A DNA stretch of 6,430 nt from UBA3775 sp964572955 (lineage in GTDB: Bacteria > Bacillota > Clostridia > Lachnospirales > Lachnospiraceae): assembly GCA_964572955.1 (NCBI GenBank), contig CAZNGY010000070.1, forward strand, positions 1 to 6,430, given 5' to 3'. The stretch's first letter is position 1. Every line of letters begins with the position of its first letter. Under the pieces are notes generated by a model, which saw nothing but the letters and a program-made list of their open reading frames with translations, ran no database searches and was not told the DNA's origin. This document shows positions 1-6,327 of this stretch, piece by piece. A program made the position numbers and the translations under genes.

Positions 1-251
1 TTCACAGAAAAAAATGATTATAAGTCGAAGAAAAATGCGTGATAGTATGATGATAGTAACTACCACACAGCCACAAAACGGCTCTGAAATGCCTGAAAAT
101 AAAGACATACAGCAACCATCGAGGAAGCAGCGAAGGAAGGTAAGTTCTAAGAAACAGCGTAAAACCGAAGGCTGTCGTGGTTCTGAACGGACTGCGGCAG
201 CCTCTAATTTTGTCGTGTAACAGATTGTTTTGGATACGTTTGTAGCTGCGA
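1..251. other. Non-coding or unassigned flank downstream of the GT-C gene
   Basis: This stretch lies beyond the stop codon of the minus-strand membrane glycosyltransferase. The plus strand is purine-rich. A 68-codon open frame at 14-220 (+) encodes a very basic, low-complexity peptide, but no Shine-Dalgarno site precedes its ATG and I recognise no family. A minus-strand frame at 2-331 overlaps the end of the real gene and looks like a shadow. A short inverted repeat around 63-83 (AGCC/GGCT core) has no T-run on either side, so I do not call a terminator. I see no RNA gene or mobile-element end here. Confidence 0.5.
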
Positions 252-1796
252 TCAGCATTCCCGTGAGGGGCGCGTGAATTTATCTGCCAGTGCGGAATAC
301 CCAAGCGCCGCCAGCGGGAACATGGAAACATAATAGGGGAACATATAGCGCCCCTTTGCCTCCCAGATGATACAGAACAGGAAACCGCCGATCAGTGCAA
401 CGGAAAACAGATGCTGCAGGAGATTACTTCCCGGCGTGACGGATAAAAGGAAGTAGAGAATCGTCCCCAGAAAGATGATCAGCTGTATATAGTTGCTGTA
501 ATGCAGAATGTCCATAAACAGTCCGTGAGAGACTTCGTAAACGAAAGTTCCCTCAGCGGGCATGGTTTCCTCCCGGTAATTTGCAGAAAAGAAGAGAGAC
601 TGGTACAGGGGATTGTTCCACTGTGAGAGGATCTTTTCGCGGAAAAACAGGCGGGTGTATGCAGCATCCGACCGGAAAACTTCTAAATCTGCGGCAATCT
701 TTTCTTTCCCGATTTCGTCCAGCTTTTCCCAATCGCAGCCTTCTGTGTTTACCAGCAGCAGACCGGACATGTCATCCCATCCGTAGCGTCCGCTGCTTTC
801 ATGTAATCCCAGTTCCAGAAAAAGCGAGGTCGGCATTCCTTCAGAATGGGGATAGCCGGAGCGGACTTCATACATTTTAAACACGCCGGAATAAATCGCT
901 GTCGGACAGAGGATGGCGGCAAGCATGGCAATCAGAATGGGGATGTTCTTTTTACATACCGCATAGACAAAGCCGATCAGGCAGAATGCGACGACAAGGA
1001 TCATGGCATTCTTTTTCGTGACGACTGCCATGGTCAGTCCGATCACCGCGCCGGACAGCCGGCGGTATCTGCCTGTCCGTGCATAGCCGGCAAGGCACCA
1101 TGCCGCGAGAAACGTAAAAAACAGGCAGGGAATTTCACCATATACCCAGCTTGTATAAAAAATCAGCGGGAAGCAGTTTGCCATCAGCAGAGAATAGGTT
1201 ACGGCAGCGGTCAGGGACTGCGAGAGATTGCGCACAAACAGCCAGCCGAAAGCCGCAACGCCTGCCGCAAAGCATACATTCAGGGTCTGCCAGGCATGAT
1301 AGTTTAACTGTCCGACGATGCGGAAGAACCCCTCCATCAGGGAGACTAACGGAAGCTGATACGGGTATATTGCAAAATAGCCGCCCTCGGGATTGAGAAA
1401 GGAGTATTGTCCGTCGATAAAATAGGAAGCCCCGCCGTACAGGAATGCCTGATCTGCCTCGGGAATTCTGTCAGCGGCATTGATCCACCAAAATCCGGCA
1501 AAGGCAATCCAGAACACGCAGAGTAAGATACTGCAGACGGACAGAATCTTTTTTGCACGGCTGCCAAGCTTTGCGTCGCAAAATTTAAGTCCTGCGAGGA
1601 GCAGGGCAAAGACGAGAAGACTTAGGAAATTAGCGCCGATGTTGTCTTTTAAGACCTCCGTGCGCTCGATTTCCAGCGGAATCATGTAATGCGTATAGCG
1701 GAAAGCATAGTAAAACAGGAACAGGAAGAGAAGGCTTCCGATGATCCGCACGATATGATTTGCCAGTTTGTCCATGTGAGTTCTGATAAATGTCAT
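252..1796 (-). CDS. GT-C fold membrane glycosyltransferase (GT39 / ArnT-PMT-like)
   Basis: This is a polytopic membrane protein of 514 residues. It probably moves a sugar from a polyprenyl-phosphate donor onto an acceptor on the outer face of the cytoplasmic membrane. Hydrophobic segments lie near residues 14-33, 54-72, 84-104, 147-188, 197-237, 247-302, 435-452 and 462-500. The first outer loop carries acidic residues (D109, E113, D115, in NAADRIPEAD), as GT-C enzymes need for catalysis. A YGE motif follows at 219-221, and a large soluble loop spans about 303-434. A WEAKGRYMFP motif at 478-487 resembles the conserved Arg/Tyr end of ArnT/PMT-type proteins. I chose the ATG at 1796 because GAGGG (1807-1803) sits 6 bases upstream. 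The in-frame ATG at 1835 would add 13 residues but has no ribosome site. The gene is divergent from the glycan gene run. The exact sugar and acceptor cannot be read from sequence, and a general GT39 or GtrC-like role is equally possible. Confidence 0.85.
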   Translation of the reverse strand: MTFIRTHMDKLANHIVRIIGSLLFLFLFYYAFRYTHYMIPLEIERTEVLKDNIGANFLSLLVFALLLAGLKFCDAKLGSRAKKILSVCSILLCVFWIAFAGFWWINAADRIPEADQAFLYGGASYFIDGQYSFLNPEGGYFAIYPYQLPLVSLMEGFFRIVGQLNYHAWQTLNVCFAAGVAAFGWLFVRNLSQSLTAAVTYSLLMANCFPLIFYTSWVYGEIPCLFFTFLAAWCLAGYARTGRYRRLSGAVIGLTMAVVTKKNAMILVVAFCLIGFVYAVCKKNIPILIAMLAAILCPTAIYSGVFKMYEVRSGYPHSEGMPTSLFLELGLHESSGRYGWDDMSGLLLVNTEGCDWEKLDEIGKEKIAADLEVFRSDAAYTRLFFREKILSQWNNPLYQSLFFSANYREETMPAEGTFVYEVSHGLFMDILHYSNYIQLIIFLGTILYFLLSVTPGSNLLQHLFSVALIGGFLFCIIWEAKGRYMFPYYVSMFPLAALGYSALADKFTRPSREC

Positions 1797-1869
1797 GTTT
1801 TTCCCTCTTTTCAGGTATTGCAGTTGAATTACCATATGCCGGTTTTGCTGCAGTTCAAAGCATACGCAC

Positions 1870-1878
1870 AGTATAGCA
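1870..1878 (-). promoter_or_regulatory. Extended -10 promoter for the GT-C glycosyltransferase gene
   Basis: On the minus strand the bases read TGC-TATACT: a TG dinucleotide one base before a five-of-six match to the sigma-A -10 box. The -35 region 17 bases upstream (CACACA) is poor, which is usual for extended -10 promoters. Transcription would start near 1863 and leave a leader of about 66 bases before the ATG at 1796. The site lies within the gap between the two divergent genes, about 60 bases from the rightward -10 box. Confidence 0.55.
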
Positions 1879-1911
1879 CAGATCCGGAAGTTTGTGTGAT
1901 TTATTTTATTC

Positions 1912-1940
1912 TTGTCTACGGGGACATGGTTCGTTATAAT
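1912..1940 (+). promoter_or_regulatory. Sigma-A type promoter for the rightward glycan gene run
   Basis: A -35 box TTGTCT (1912-1917, four of six) and a perfect -10 box TATAAT (1935-1940) are separated by exactly 17 bases. The bases just upstream (about 1889-1911) are rich in T and A and could act as an UP element. The start would fall near 1947, giving a leader of about 132 bases before the FAD protein ATG at 2079. This is the best promoter in the window and probably serves at least the first three rightward genes. Confidence 0.75.
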
Positions 1941-1948
1941 AGAAGAAG

Positions 1949-1972
1949 CCGCCGCTTTTATGATTGCGGCGG
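1949..1972 (+). other. GC-rich hairpin at the 5' end of the leader transcript
   Basis: CCGCCGC (1949-1955) pairs perfectly with GCGGCGG (1966-1972) across a ten-base loop. The stem would sit within a few bases of the predicted transcript start near 1947. It is followed by GTTGAATG rather than a T-run, so it is not an intrinsic terminator. A 5'-terminal stem like this can protect a transcript from decay; a role as a protein or ligand site is also possible. The pairing is seen; the role is inferred. Confidence 0.5.
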
Positions 1973-2035
1973 GTTGAATGTAAACTAAGCCGGACGGCAG
2001 TGTTGAAAGGCATCAGGGATAAGTGTATCATTTTC

Positions 2036-2078
2036 TACAGAGCACTCGTAAATACCGGGTGCAGACCGGAGAACTGTA
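2036..2078 (+). promoter_or_regulatory. Stem-loop around the ribosome site of the FAD oxidoreductase gene
   Basis: GCACTCG (2042-2048) pairs with CGGGTGC (2056-2062) through seven pairs, one of them G-T, around a seven-base loop. The ribosome site GGAG (2068-2071) follows five bases later. In addition TACAG (2036-2040) can pair with CTGTA (2074-2078), directly before the ATG. That outer pairing would enclose the ribosome site in an asymmetric internal loop. This geometry could tune translation of the first gene. I do not recognise a known riboswitch class, and short stems of this size also arise by chance. Confidence 0.35.
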
Positions 2079-3215
2079 ATGGAAAAGATGAGAGCGGATA
2101 AGATTATCATAGGCGCCGGGCTGTATGGCTTATATGCCGCCCTGTACTGCGCGAAGCTGGGACAGAAGGTAATCGTGCTGGAGCAGGAAAAAGAGCCGTT
2201 TATGCGCGCAACTTATATCAATCAGGCAAGAGTTCATATGGGGTATCATTATCCGCGTTCTCTGGCGACAGCGATGAAATCGGCAGGATATTTTCAGAGA
2301 TTTGTATCGGATTTCGGTTTTTGTATTCATGACCGCTTTGAACAGATCTATGCCACCTCCGCTGCTTTTTCCTGGACCGGCGCGGCGGAGTTTAAAAAGT
2401 TCTGTAAGGATGCCGGGATTCCCTGTCGGGAGCTGCCTGCGGAAACTTATTTTAATGAGAATGTCTGTGACGGCGTATTTCTGACGCAGGAATACACTTA
2501 TGATGCAAAAATACTGCGGGATTATTACATGGAAGAGCTGGGAAAGTATGCAGATGTTCAGATCCGTTATCAGACGGAGCTGCTTTCCATCGCAGCGGAT
2601 GCCGGTGAATATCATGTTTTGTGCCGGACGGCAGAGTACCGCGCACCGTTTGTGCTGAACGCGACCTATGCGTCGGTCAACAGCGTTCTGGAAAAGATCA
2701 AGGGGCAGGAAACGGAGAAATTTCCCTTAAAATATGAGCTGTGCGAGATCATTCTCTGCGAGGTTGGGGAGGCACTTCAAAATGTCGGGCTGACGGTGAT
2801 GGACGGACCGTTCTTTTCCCTGATGCCGTTTGGAAAGACGGGTCTGCATTCCCTGACTTCGGTTACGTTTACGCCGCATGAAACGGATTATCACACGGTT
2901 CCTACATTTTCCTGTGCCGGATGGGAAGACGCGGCGTGCAGAAACCGGATGCCGGGAAACTGTAATACATGTCCGCACAGACCGGAATCGGCATGGAAGT
3001 ATATGAATGCGCTCGCCGGAAAATATATCAGAAAAGAACATACCTTTACTTACCGGGAATCGTTGTTTTCCATGAAGCCGATTCTGCGGGCATCAGAGAT
3101 TGATGATTCCAGACCGACGGTCATACGGGTGGCATCGACAGCACCTACTTTTGTCAGTGTGCTTTCCGGGAAAATCAATACCGTTTATGATCTGGATGAG
3201 ATTTTGCAGGAGTGA
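2079..3215 (+). CDS. FAD-dependent oxidoreductase (DAO-like), glycan cluster
   Basis: This 378-residue soluble protein has an N-terminal Rossmann fold for FAD: IIIGAGLYGLYAA with G12, G14 and G17, then the second strand ending in E35 (VIVLEQE), which would hold the adenosine ribose. A motif at 49-61 (QARVHMGYHYPRS) resembles the flavin-contact region of DAO-family oxidases such as LhgO and ThiO. The C-terminal SGKINTVYDLDEI (363-375) suits the closing FAD-binding strand. Such enzymes oxidise C-N or C-OH bonds of amino acids, amines or hydroxy acids. The substrate here is unknown; the neighbours suggest a sugar or glycan substituent. Four cysteines (279, 287, 295, 298) form an unusual cluster in the middle-to-late region. 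The start is supported by GGAG seven bases upstream of the ATG. The gene leads the rightward run, with a 15-base gap to the next. There is no signal peptide, so it should act in the cytoplasm. Confidence 0.8.
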   Translation: MEKMRADKIIIGAGLYGLYAALYCAKLGQKVIVLEQEKEPFMRATYINQARVHMGYHYPRSLATAMKSAGYFQRFVSDFGFCIHDRFEQIYATSAAFSWTGAAEFKKFCKDAGIPCRELPAETYFNENVCDGVFLTQEYTYDAKILRDYYMEELGKYADVQIRYQTELLSIAADAGEYHVLCRTAEYRAPFVLNATYASVNSVLEKIKGQETEKFPLKYELCEIILCEVGEALQNVGLTVMDGPFFSLMPFGKTGLHSLTSVTFTPHETDYHTVPTFSCAGWEDAACRNRMPGNCNTCPHRPESAWKYMNALAGKYIRKEHTFTYRESLFSMKPILRASEIDDSRPTVIRVASTAPTFVSVLSGKINTVYDLDEILQE

Positions 3216-3230
3216 GGGACAGGGAGAAGC

Positions 3231-4187
3231 ATGAAGCAGAAAAATTTTGTCTCCTGTGTTGTGTATCTTCACAATGCGGAGAAAGAGATCCGTTCGTTTA
3301 TGGAAATGCTGTACAACGGATTTCTGAAAAAGCATTTTGAAAATTTTGAGATCATCTGCGCAGATGATTTTTCGGATGATAAAACAGTCGAAAAGCTGAA
3401 GGAATTTGTGCAGGGAATGGATCGGTCGGACGCTGTCAGCCTGATTCATATGAGTTATTATCAGGGGCAGGAAGCGGCGATGAATGCCGGACGTGATCTC
3501 GCCGTGGGCGATTACATTTTTGAATTTGACAGCGTGGAGCAGGATTATGATGAGACGCTCATTTATGCGCTGTATGAGCGGGCGCTGGAAGGGTATGACA
3601 TTGTTTCCGCCGCGCCGAAGAATCATGTATCGTTATCTTCGCGGCTCTTTTACCGGGTCTATAACCGGGTGAGCAGGGCGCCGGGAAAGCTGCAGCAGGA
3701 GCGGTTCCGCGTGATTTCCAGACGCGCGGTAAACCGTATTCATCAGATGAATACGTATATTCCCTATCGGAAAGCCATGTATGTAAAATGCGGTCTGCGG
3801 ATGAGCGCTATTCCCTATCAAAGCATCCGTAAGCCGGGACGGGAGAGGAGCGCACAGGAAAAAAACAGCAGAAACGGTCTTGCGCTGGATTCCTTTATCA
3901 TTTTTACGGATGTCGTGGAGCGGATTTCCTTTGTGCTGTGTATGTTTTTCCTTCTGGTGATGATCGGCATGGTTTTTTACGTTGTATGGTCCGTTTTCAG
4001 CGAGGTACGTCCGGTAGAGGGCTGGATGTCCACGGTAGGGCTGATGTCCTTCGGATTTTTCGGGATTTTCCTGCTTTTGACACTGATTTTAAAATATTTG
4101 TCCGTTATTTTGAATCTTTTGTTCAAAAAGCAGCGGTATCTCGTTTCTGAAATAGAGAAGCTGACAACACGGCGGGAGGAGATATGA
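3231..4187 (+). CDS. Family 2 glycosyltransferase with two C-terminal TM helices (GtrB/DPM-like)
   Basis: This 318-residue protein has a GT-A catalytic domain at about 1-225 and two membrane helices near 232-256 and 268-298, the layout of GtrB/ArnC-type polyprenyl-phosphate glycosyltransferases. Recognisable blocks are the nucleotide-binding ADDFSDDKT (44-52, in place of VDDGSTD), QGQEAAMNAG (78-87, usual form GKEAA...G), SRLFYRVYNRVS (137-148) and FRVISRRAVN (159-168), which match the GtrB order. The metal-binding DXD position reads FEFDS (97-101), so only D100 is a true Asp there. I recall similar EFDS forms in Firmicutes relatives, so this need not mean loss of activity. It probably loads a sugar onto undecaprenyl phosphate on the cytoplasmic face. 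GGGAG (3222-3226) lies four bases before the ATG. The gene follows the FAD gene by 15 bases and overlaps the next by four, so the three are very likely translated from one mRNA. Donor sugar unknown. Confidence 0.8.
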   Translation: MKQKNFVSCVVYLHNAEKEIRSFMEMLYNGFLKKHFENFEIICADDFSDDKTVEKLKEFVQGMDRSDAVSLIHMSYYQGQEAAMNAGRDLAVGDYIFEFDSVEQDYDETLIYALYERALEGYDIVSAAPKNHVSLSSRLFYRVYNRVSRAPGKLQQERFRVISRRAVNRIHQMNTYIPYRKAMYVKCGLRMSAIPYQSIRKPGRERSAQEKNSRNGLALDSFIIFTDVVERISFVLCMFFLLVMIGMVFYVVWSVFSEVRPVEGWMSTVGLMSFGFFGIFLLLTLILKYLSVILNLLFKKQRYLVSEIEKLTTRREEI

Positions 4188-4906
4188 GTATCCATATTAT
4201 TTTTCCGGTATTAAATGAAAAGCTGCGGCTGGAAAAGGGGATCCGGACGACGGTGGAATATCTTTCCTCCATTGGCTTTGAGGATTACCGGATCAGCATT
4301 ATTGACAACGGCTCTACGGACGAGACCCCGCAGATTGCCCAAAAACTTTGCGGAGAATACGGGCGTGTCTTTTATGAACAGATTTCCGAACGGGGCGTAG
4401 GGGCGGCTTTCCGCAGAGGCGTCGCCCTGAATCAGTGTGAGATTGTCGGGTATATGGATATTGATTTATCCGCAGATATCAGGCACCTCGGTGAGGCGAT
4501 TGCCCTGTTTGAGCAGGATGAGAGTCTGCAGTATATCAACGGCAGCCGCTTTGCCCGTACATCCAAAACACAGGGCAGAAAATGGTATCGGAAAATCACA
4601 TCAAAAGGGCTGCTGATCCTTCTGAAGCTGCTTTTTCGGATGAAATGTACGGACGCAATCTGCGGATTTACGTTTCTGCGAAAGGAAGCGGCGGAGGAGC
4701 TGGTTGCGCTCTCAAGTCAGGAAAACGGCTGGTTTTACATGATCGAGTTCCTGCTGCGGGCGGAACGGCAGGGAATGAATATTTTAGATTATCCCGTGGA
4801 ATGGCAGGAGGATTATAATACAACCGTAAAGGTCTTTCGGACGATCGGAAATTATCTGGTACAGATCGGCAGACTGTTTGTGACGTTTTATATTAAAAAG
4901 AAGTAA
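4184..4906 (+). CDS. Soluble family 2 glycosyltransferase (DPM1/ALG5-like)
   Basis: This 240-residue GT-A enzyme has all the usual marks: IIFPVLNEKLRLE (5-17), DNGSTDETP (41-49), RGVGAAFRRGV (70-80, the family form is RGKGAA), the metal-binding DID (92-94, in GYMDIDLSAD), GSRF (120-123), DAICGFTFLRK (157-167) and a late WQEDYNTTVKV (207-217). The order matches dolichyl- or polyprenyl-phosphate sugar synthases of the DPM1/ALG5 type. It lacks the C-terminal helices of its neighbour and ends in a basic KKK tail, which could favour membrane contact. The ATG overlaps the previous stop as ATGA, with GGGAGG four bases upstream, so coupled translation is likely. Two family 2 enzymes side by side with different catalytic motifs suggest two separate sugar additions, or one lipid-linking and one chain-extending step. 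Sugar unknown. Confidence 0.82.
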   Translation: MSIHIIFPVLNEKLRLEKGIRTTVEYLSSIGFEDYRISIIDNGSTDETPQIAQKLCGEYGRVFYEQISERGVGAAFRRGVALNQCEIVGYMDIDLSADIRHLGEAIALFEQDESLQYINGSRFARTSKTQGRKWYRKITSKGLLILLKLLFRMKCTDAICGFTFLRKEAAEELVALSSQENGWFYMIEFLLRAERQGMNILDYPVEWQEDYNTTVKVFRTIGNYLVQIGRLFVTFYIKKK

Positions 4907-4996
4907 AAGTTATCAAAGCTGCTATTTGCAGAACTTATAAATTAAGAAAAATAAGGATTCTGTAATTGCCTGTTGAAGGAAGGGCGGGAAAACGAG

Positions 4997-6106
4997 ATGG
5001 CTTATGAAATCAGACGGATTGATTTAAGGCGGGGCGTGGAAGCGCATTGGAAGGAATATCAGGCGGCGATTGAGGCGGTATGTCGGGAAACGGCGTTTTC
5101 GGGCGGCAGGTTTGCGGATCGGTTTGACGAAGAATTTGCGGCATTTGTCGGGACGAAATATGCCGCAGGCGTTAATAACGGAACTTCGGCGCTGCATCTG
5201 GCGATGCTTGCACTCGGCGTGGGATCGGGAGATGAGGTCATCGTTCCTGCAAATACCTATATTGCAACGGCATGGGGTGTTTCTTATACCGGGGCAACTC
5301 CCGTTTTTGCCGACTGTACGGCTGATACATGGGAGATCGACCCGCAGTCTGTCGCGCAGAAAATAACAGATAAAACCCGCGGCATCATCGGGGTGCATTT
5401 ATACGGTCAGCCCTTTGCATACGGTGAAATCCGTAAGCTTGCCGATCAACACGGTCTGTTTGTCGTAGAGGACTGCGCACAGGCGCATGCTGCAAAATAC
5501 GAAGGGAAAAATGTGGGAACGCTGGGAGAGCTCGGCTGTTTCAGCTTTTATCCTGGAAAGAATCTCTATGCGTTCGGGGAAGGCGGCAGCGTTACCACAG
5601 ATAACGAGGCATATTACCGGCATATCACCCGATTAAAGAATCAGGGCTGCGATGTCCGTTATTATCATGATGAAGTCGGTTACAATATGCGGCTGGAAGG
5701 GCTTCAGGGTGCGGTCTTAAGCGTCAGTCTGCATTATCTGCGGGAATGGACGGCACGTCGGGTAGAAATCGGAGAGCGGTATATCCGAGAGATCAAAAAT
5801 CCGCTGATCACGATGCAGAAGCATCCGGAGAACACAACGCCGGTGTACCATCTCTTTGTCGTGACAGTGCCGGATCCGGATGATTTTTTGGCGTATATGG
5901 AAGAGAAGAAAATTGAATGCAACAGACATTATCCGATCCCCTGTCATTTACAGAAAGCCTATCTTTCTTTAGGATATCAAAAGGGCGATTGTCCGAATGC
6001 AGAACATCTTGCTTCACATTGCGTGACACTTCCGCTGTTCCCGGAAATGACGGATGATGAGGTGTCGCAGGTGATTTGTGCCTGCGAGGAATATCAGGGA
6101 GGCTGA
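4997..6106 (+). CDS. DegT/DnrJ/EryC1/StrS family PLP sugar aminotransferase
   Basis: This 369-residue fold-type I aminotransferase would convert a nucleotide-linked keto sugar to an amino sugar using PLP, usually with glutamate as amino donor. Seen motifs, numbered from the ATG at 4997, are NNGTSALH (60-67, PLP phosphate contact), VVEDCAQAH with D159 (pyridine nitrogen), Q162 and H164, and SFYPGKNLYAFGEGG, in which K188 is the Schiff-base lysine. A late HYPIPCHLQKAY (311-322) is typical of the family. The YPGKN and HYPIP.HLQ.AY wording resembles FdtB/QdtB-type C3 aminotransferases that make dTDP-Fuc3N or Qui3N, but this is resemblance only. No ketoisomerase or acetyltransferase is nearby. An in-frame TTG at 4973 could extend the protein by eight residues; I prefer the ATG because GGG (4986-4988) lies eight bases upstream and the family starts near this point. 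A 90-base gap separates it from the upstream gene, so it may also have its own weak promoter. Confidence 0.88.
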   Translation: MAYEIRRIDLRRGVEAHWKEYQAAIEAVCRETAFSGGRFADRFDEEFAAFVGTKYAAGVNNGTSALHLAMLALGVGSGDEVIVPANTYIATAWGVSYTGATPVFADCTADTWEIDPQSVAQKITDKTRGIIGVHLYGQPFAYGEIRKLADQHGLFVVEDCAQAHAAKYEGKNVGTLGELGCFSFYPGKNLYAFGEGGSVTTDNEAYYRHITRLKNQGCDVRYYHDEVGYNMRLEGLQGAVLSVSLHYLREWTARRVEIGERYIREIKNPLITMQKHPENTTPVYHLFVVTVPDPDDFLAYMEEKKIECNRHYPIPCHLQKAYLSLGYQKGDCPNAEHLASHCVTLPLFPEMTDDEVSQVICACEEYQGG

Positions 6107-6114
6107 ACCGTCAC

Positions 6115-6150
6115 CGCGTTTCATGTTTTCCGGTAAAAAGAGGAAATGCG
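6115..6150 (+). other. Inverted repeat downstream of the aminotransferase, possible transcript 3' end
   Basis: CGCGTTTC (6115-6122) pairs with GAAATGCG (6143-6150) through eight pairs including one G-T, and a further TTTT/AAAA pairing is possible inside the 20-base loop. It lies just after the aminotransferase stop at 6106 and before a new promoter, where a terminator is expected. No T-run follows it, so I cannot call it an intrinsic terminator; it might be a processing or stability stem. No other clear terminator is seen in 6107-6198. Confidence 0.3.
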
Positions 6151-6198
6151 TAACAGCGCCGCAGCGGAAAACGGAAGAAGACCGAAAAAAATTCCTGT

Positions 6199-6227
6199 TT
6201 GCTTTATCCGGTGTCTGATGGTATACT
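6199..6227 (+). promoter_or_regulatory. Extended -10 promoter for the gene starting at 6328
   Basis: A weak -35 box TTGCTT (6199-6204, three of six) and a -10 box TATACT (6222-6227, five of six) stand 17 bases apart. A TG at 6219-6220 sits one base before the -10 box, making an extended -10. The transcript would start near 6234, giving a leader of about 94 bases. That leader contains a perfect ten-base palindrome GTCTGCAGAC (6242-6251). The promoter marks the next gene as a separate transcription unit from the glycan run. Confidence 0.65.
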
Positions 6228-6327
6228 TTTATAAGAAACGGGTCTGCAGACGGCTTGATGCTGCCGGAACGGTGAATGTATGACGCGTGCGGTATAACTT
6301 AATCAAAGTAAAGGAATGGTGAGACTT

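Noticed and set aside
14..220. 68-codon plus-strand frame with a basic, Lys/Arg-rich product
   Set aside because: No ribosome site before its ATG, low-complexity composition that follows from a purine-rich strand, and no recognisable family.
2..331. 109-codon minus-strand frame overlapping the end of the GT-C gene
   Set aside because: It overlaps the well-supported gene by about 80 bases in another frame and has no recognisable domain or start signal.
846..1307. 153-codon plus-strand frame antisense to the GT-C gene
   Set aside because: It lies wholly inside the opposite-strand membrane protein gene and its product has no protein-like hydrophobic pattern or known motif; it is a shadow frame.
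2130..2615. 161-codon minus-strand frame antisense to the FAD gene
   Set aside because: The plus-strand frame carries clear FAD-binding motifs and a good ribosome site, so the antisense frame is a shadow.
1989..2634. 12-base repeat GCCGGACGGCAG at 1989-2000 and 2623-2634
   Set aside because: A single repeated 12-mer is expected by chance in a window this size, and one copy is inside coding sequence.
3093..3626. 177-codon minus-strand frame across the FAD gene end and the first GT2 gene
   Set aside because: It spans two well-supported plus-strand genes and their junction, with no recognisable motif.
4907..4996. Possible promoter (TATAAA at 4936-4941) and weak hairpin (CTGC/GCAG) before the aminotransferase
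   Set aside because: No -35 box at proper spacing (TCAAAG at the 17-base position), no TG extension, and the stem is only four pairs with no T-run; the evidence is too weak for a separate promoter or terminator call.
6123..6218. 31-codon frame after the aminotransferase
   Set aside because: No ribosome site, it lies in the inverted repeat and across the next promoter's -35 box, and its product is a short basic peptide without features.
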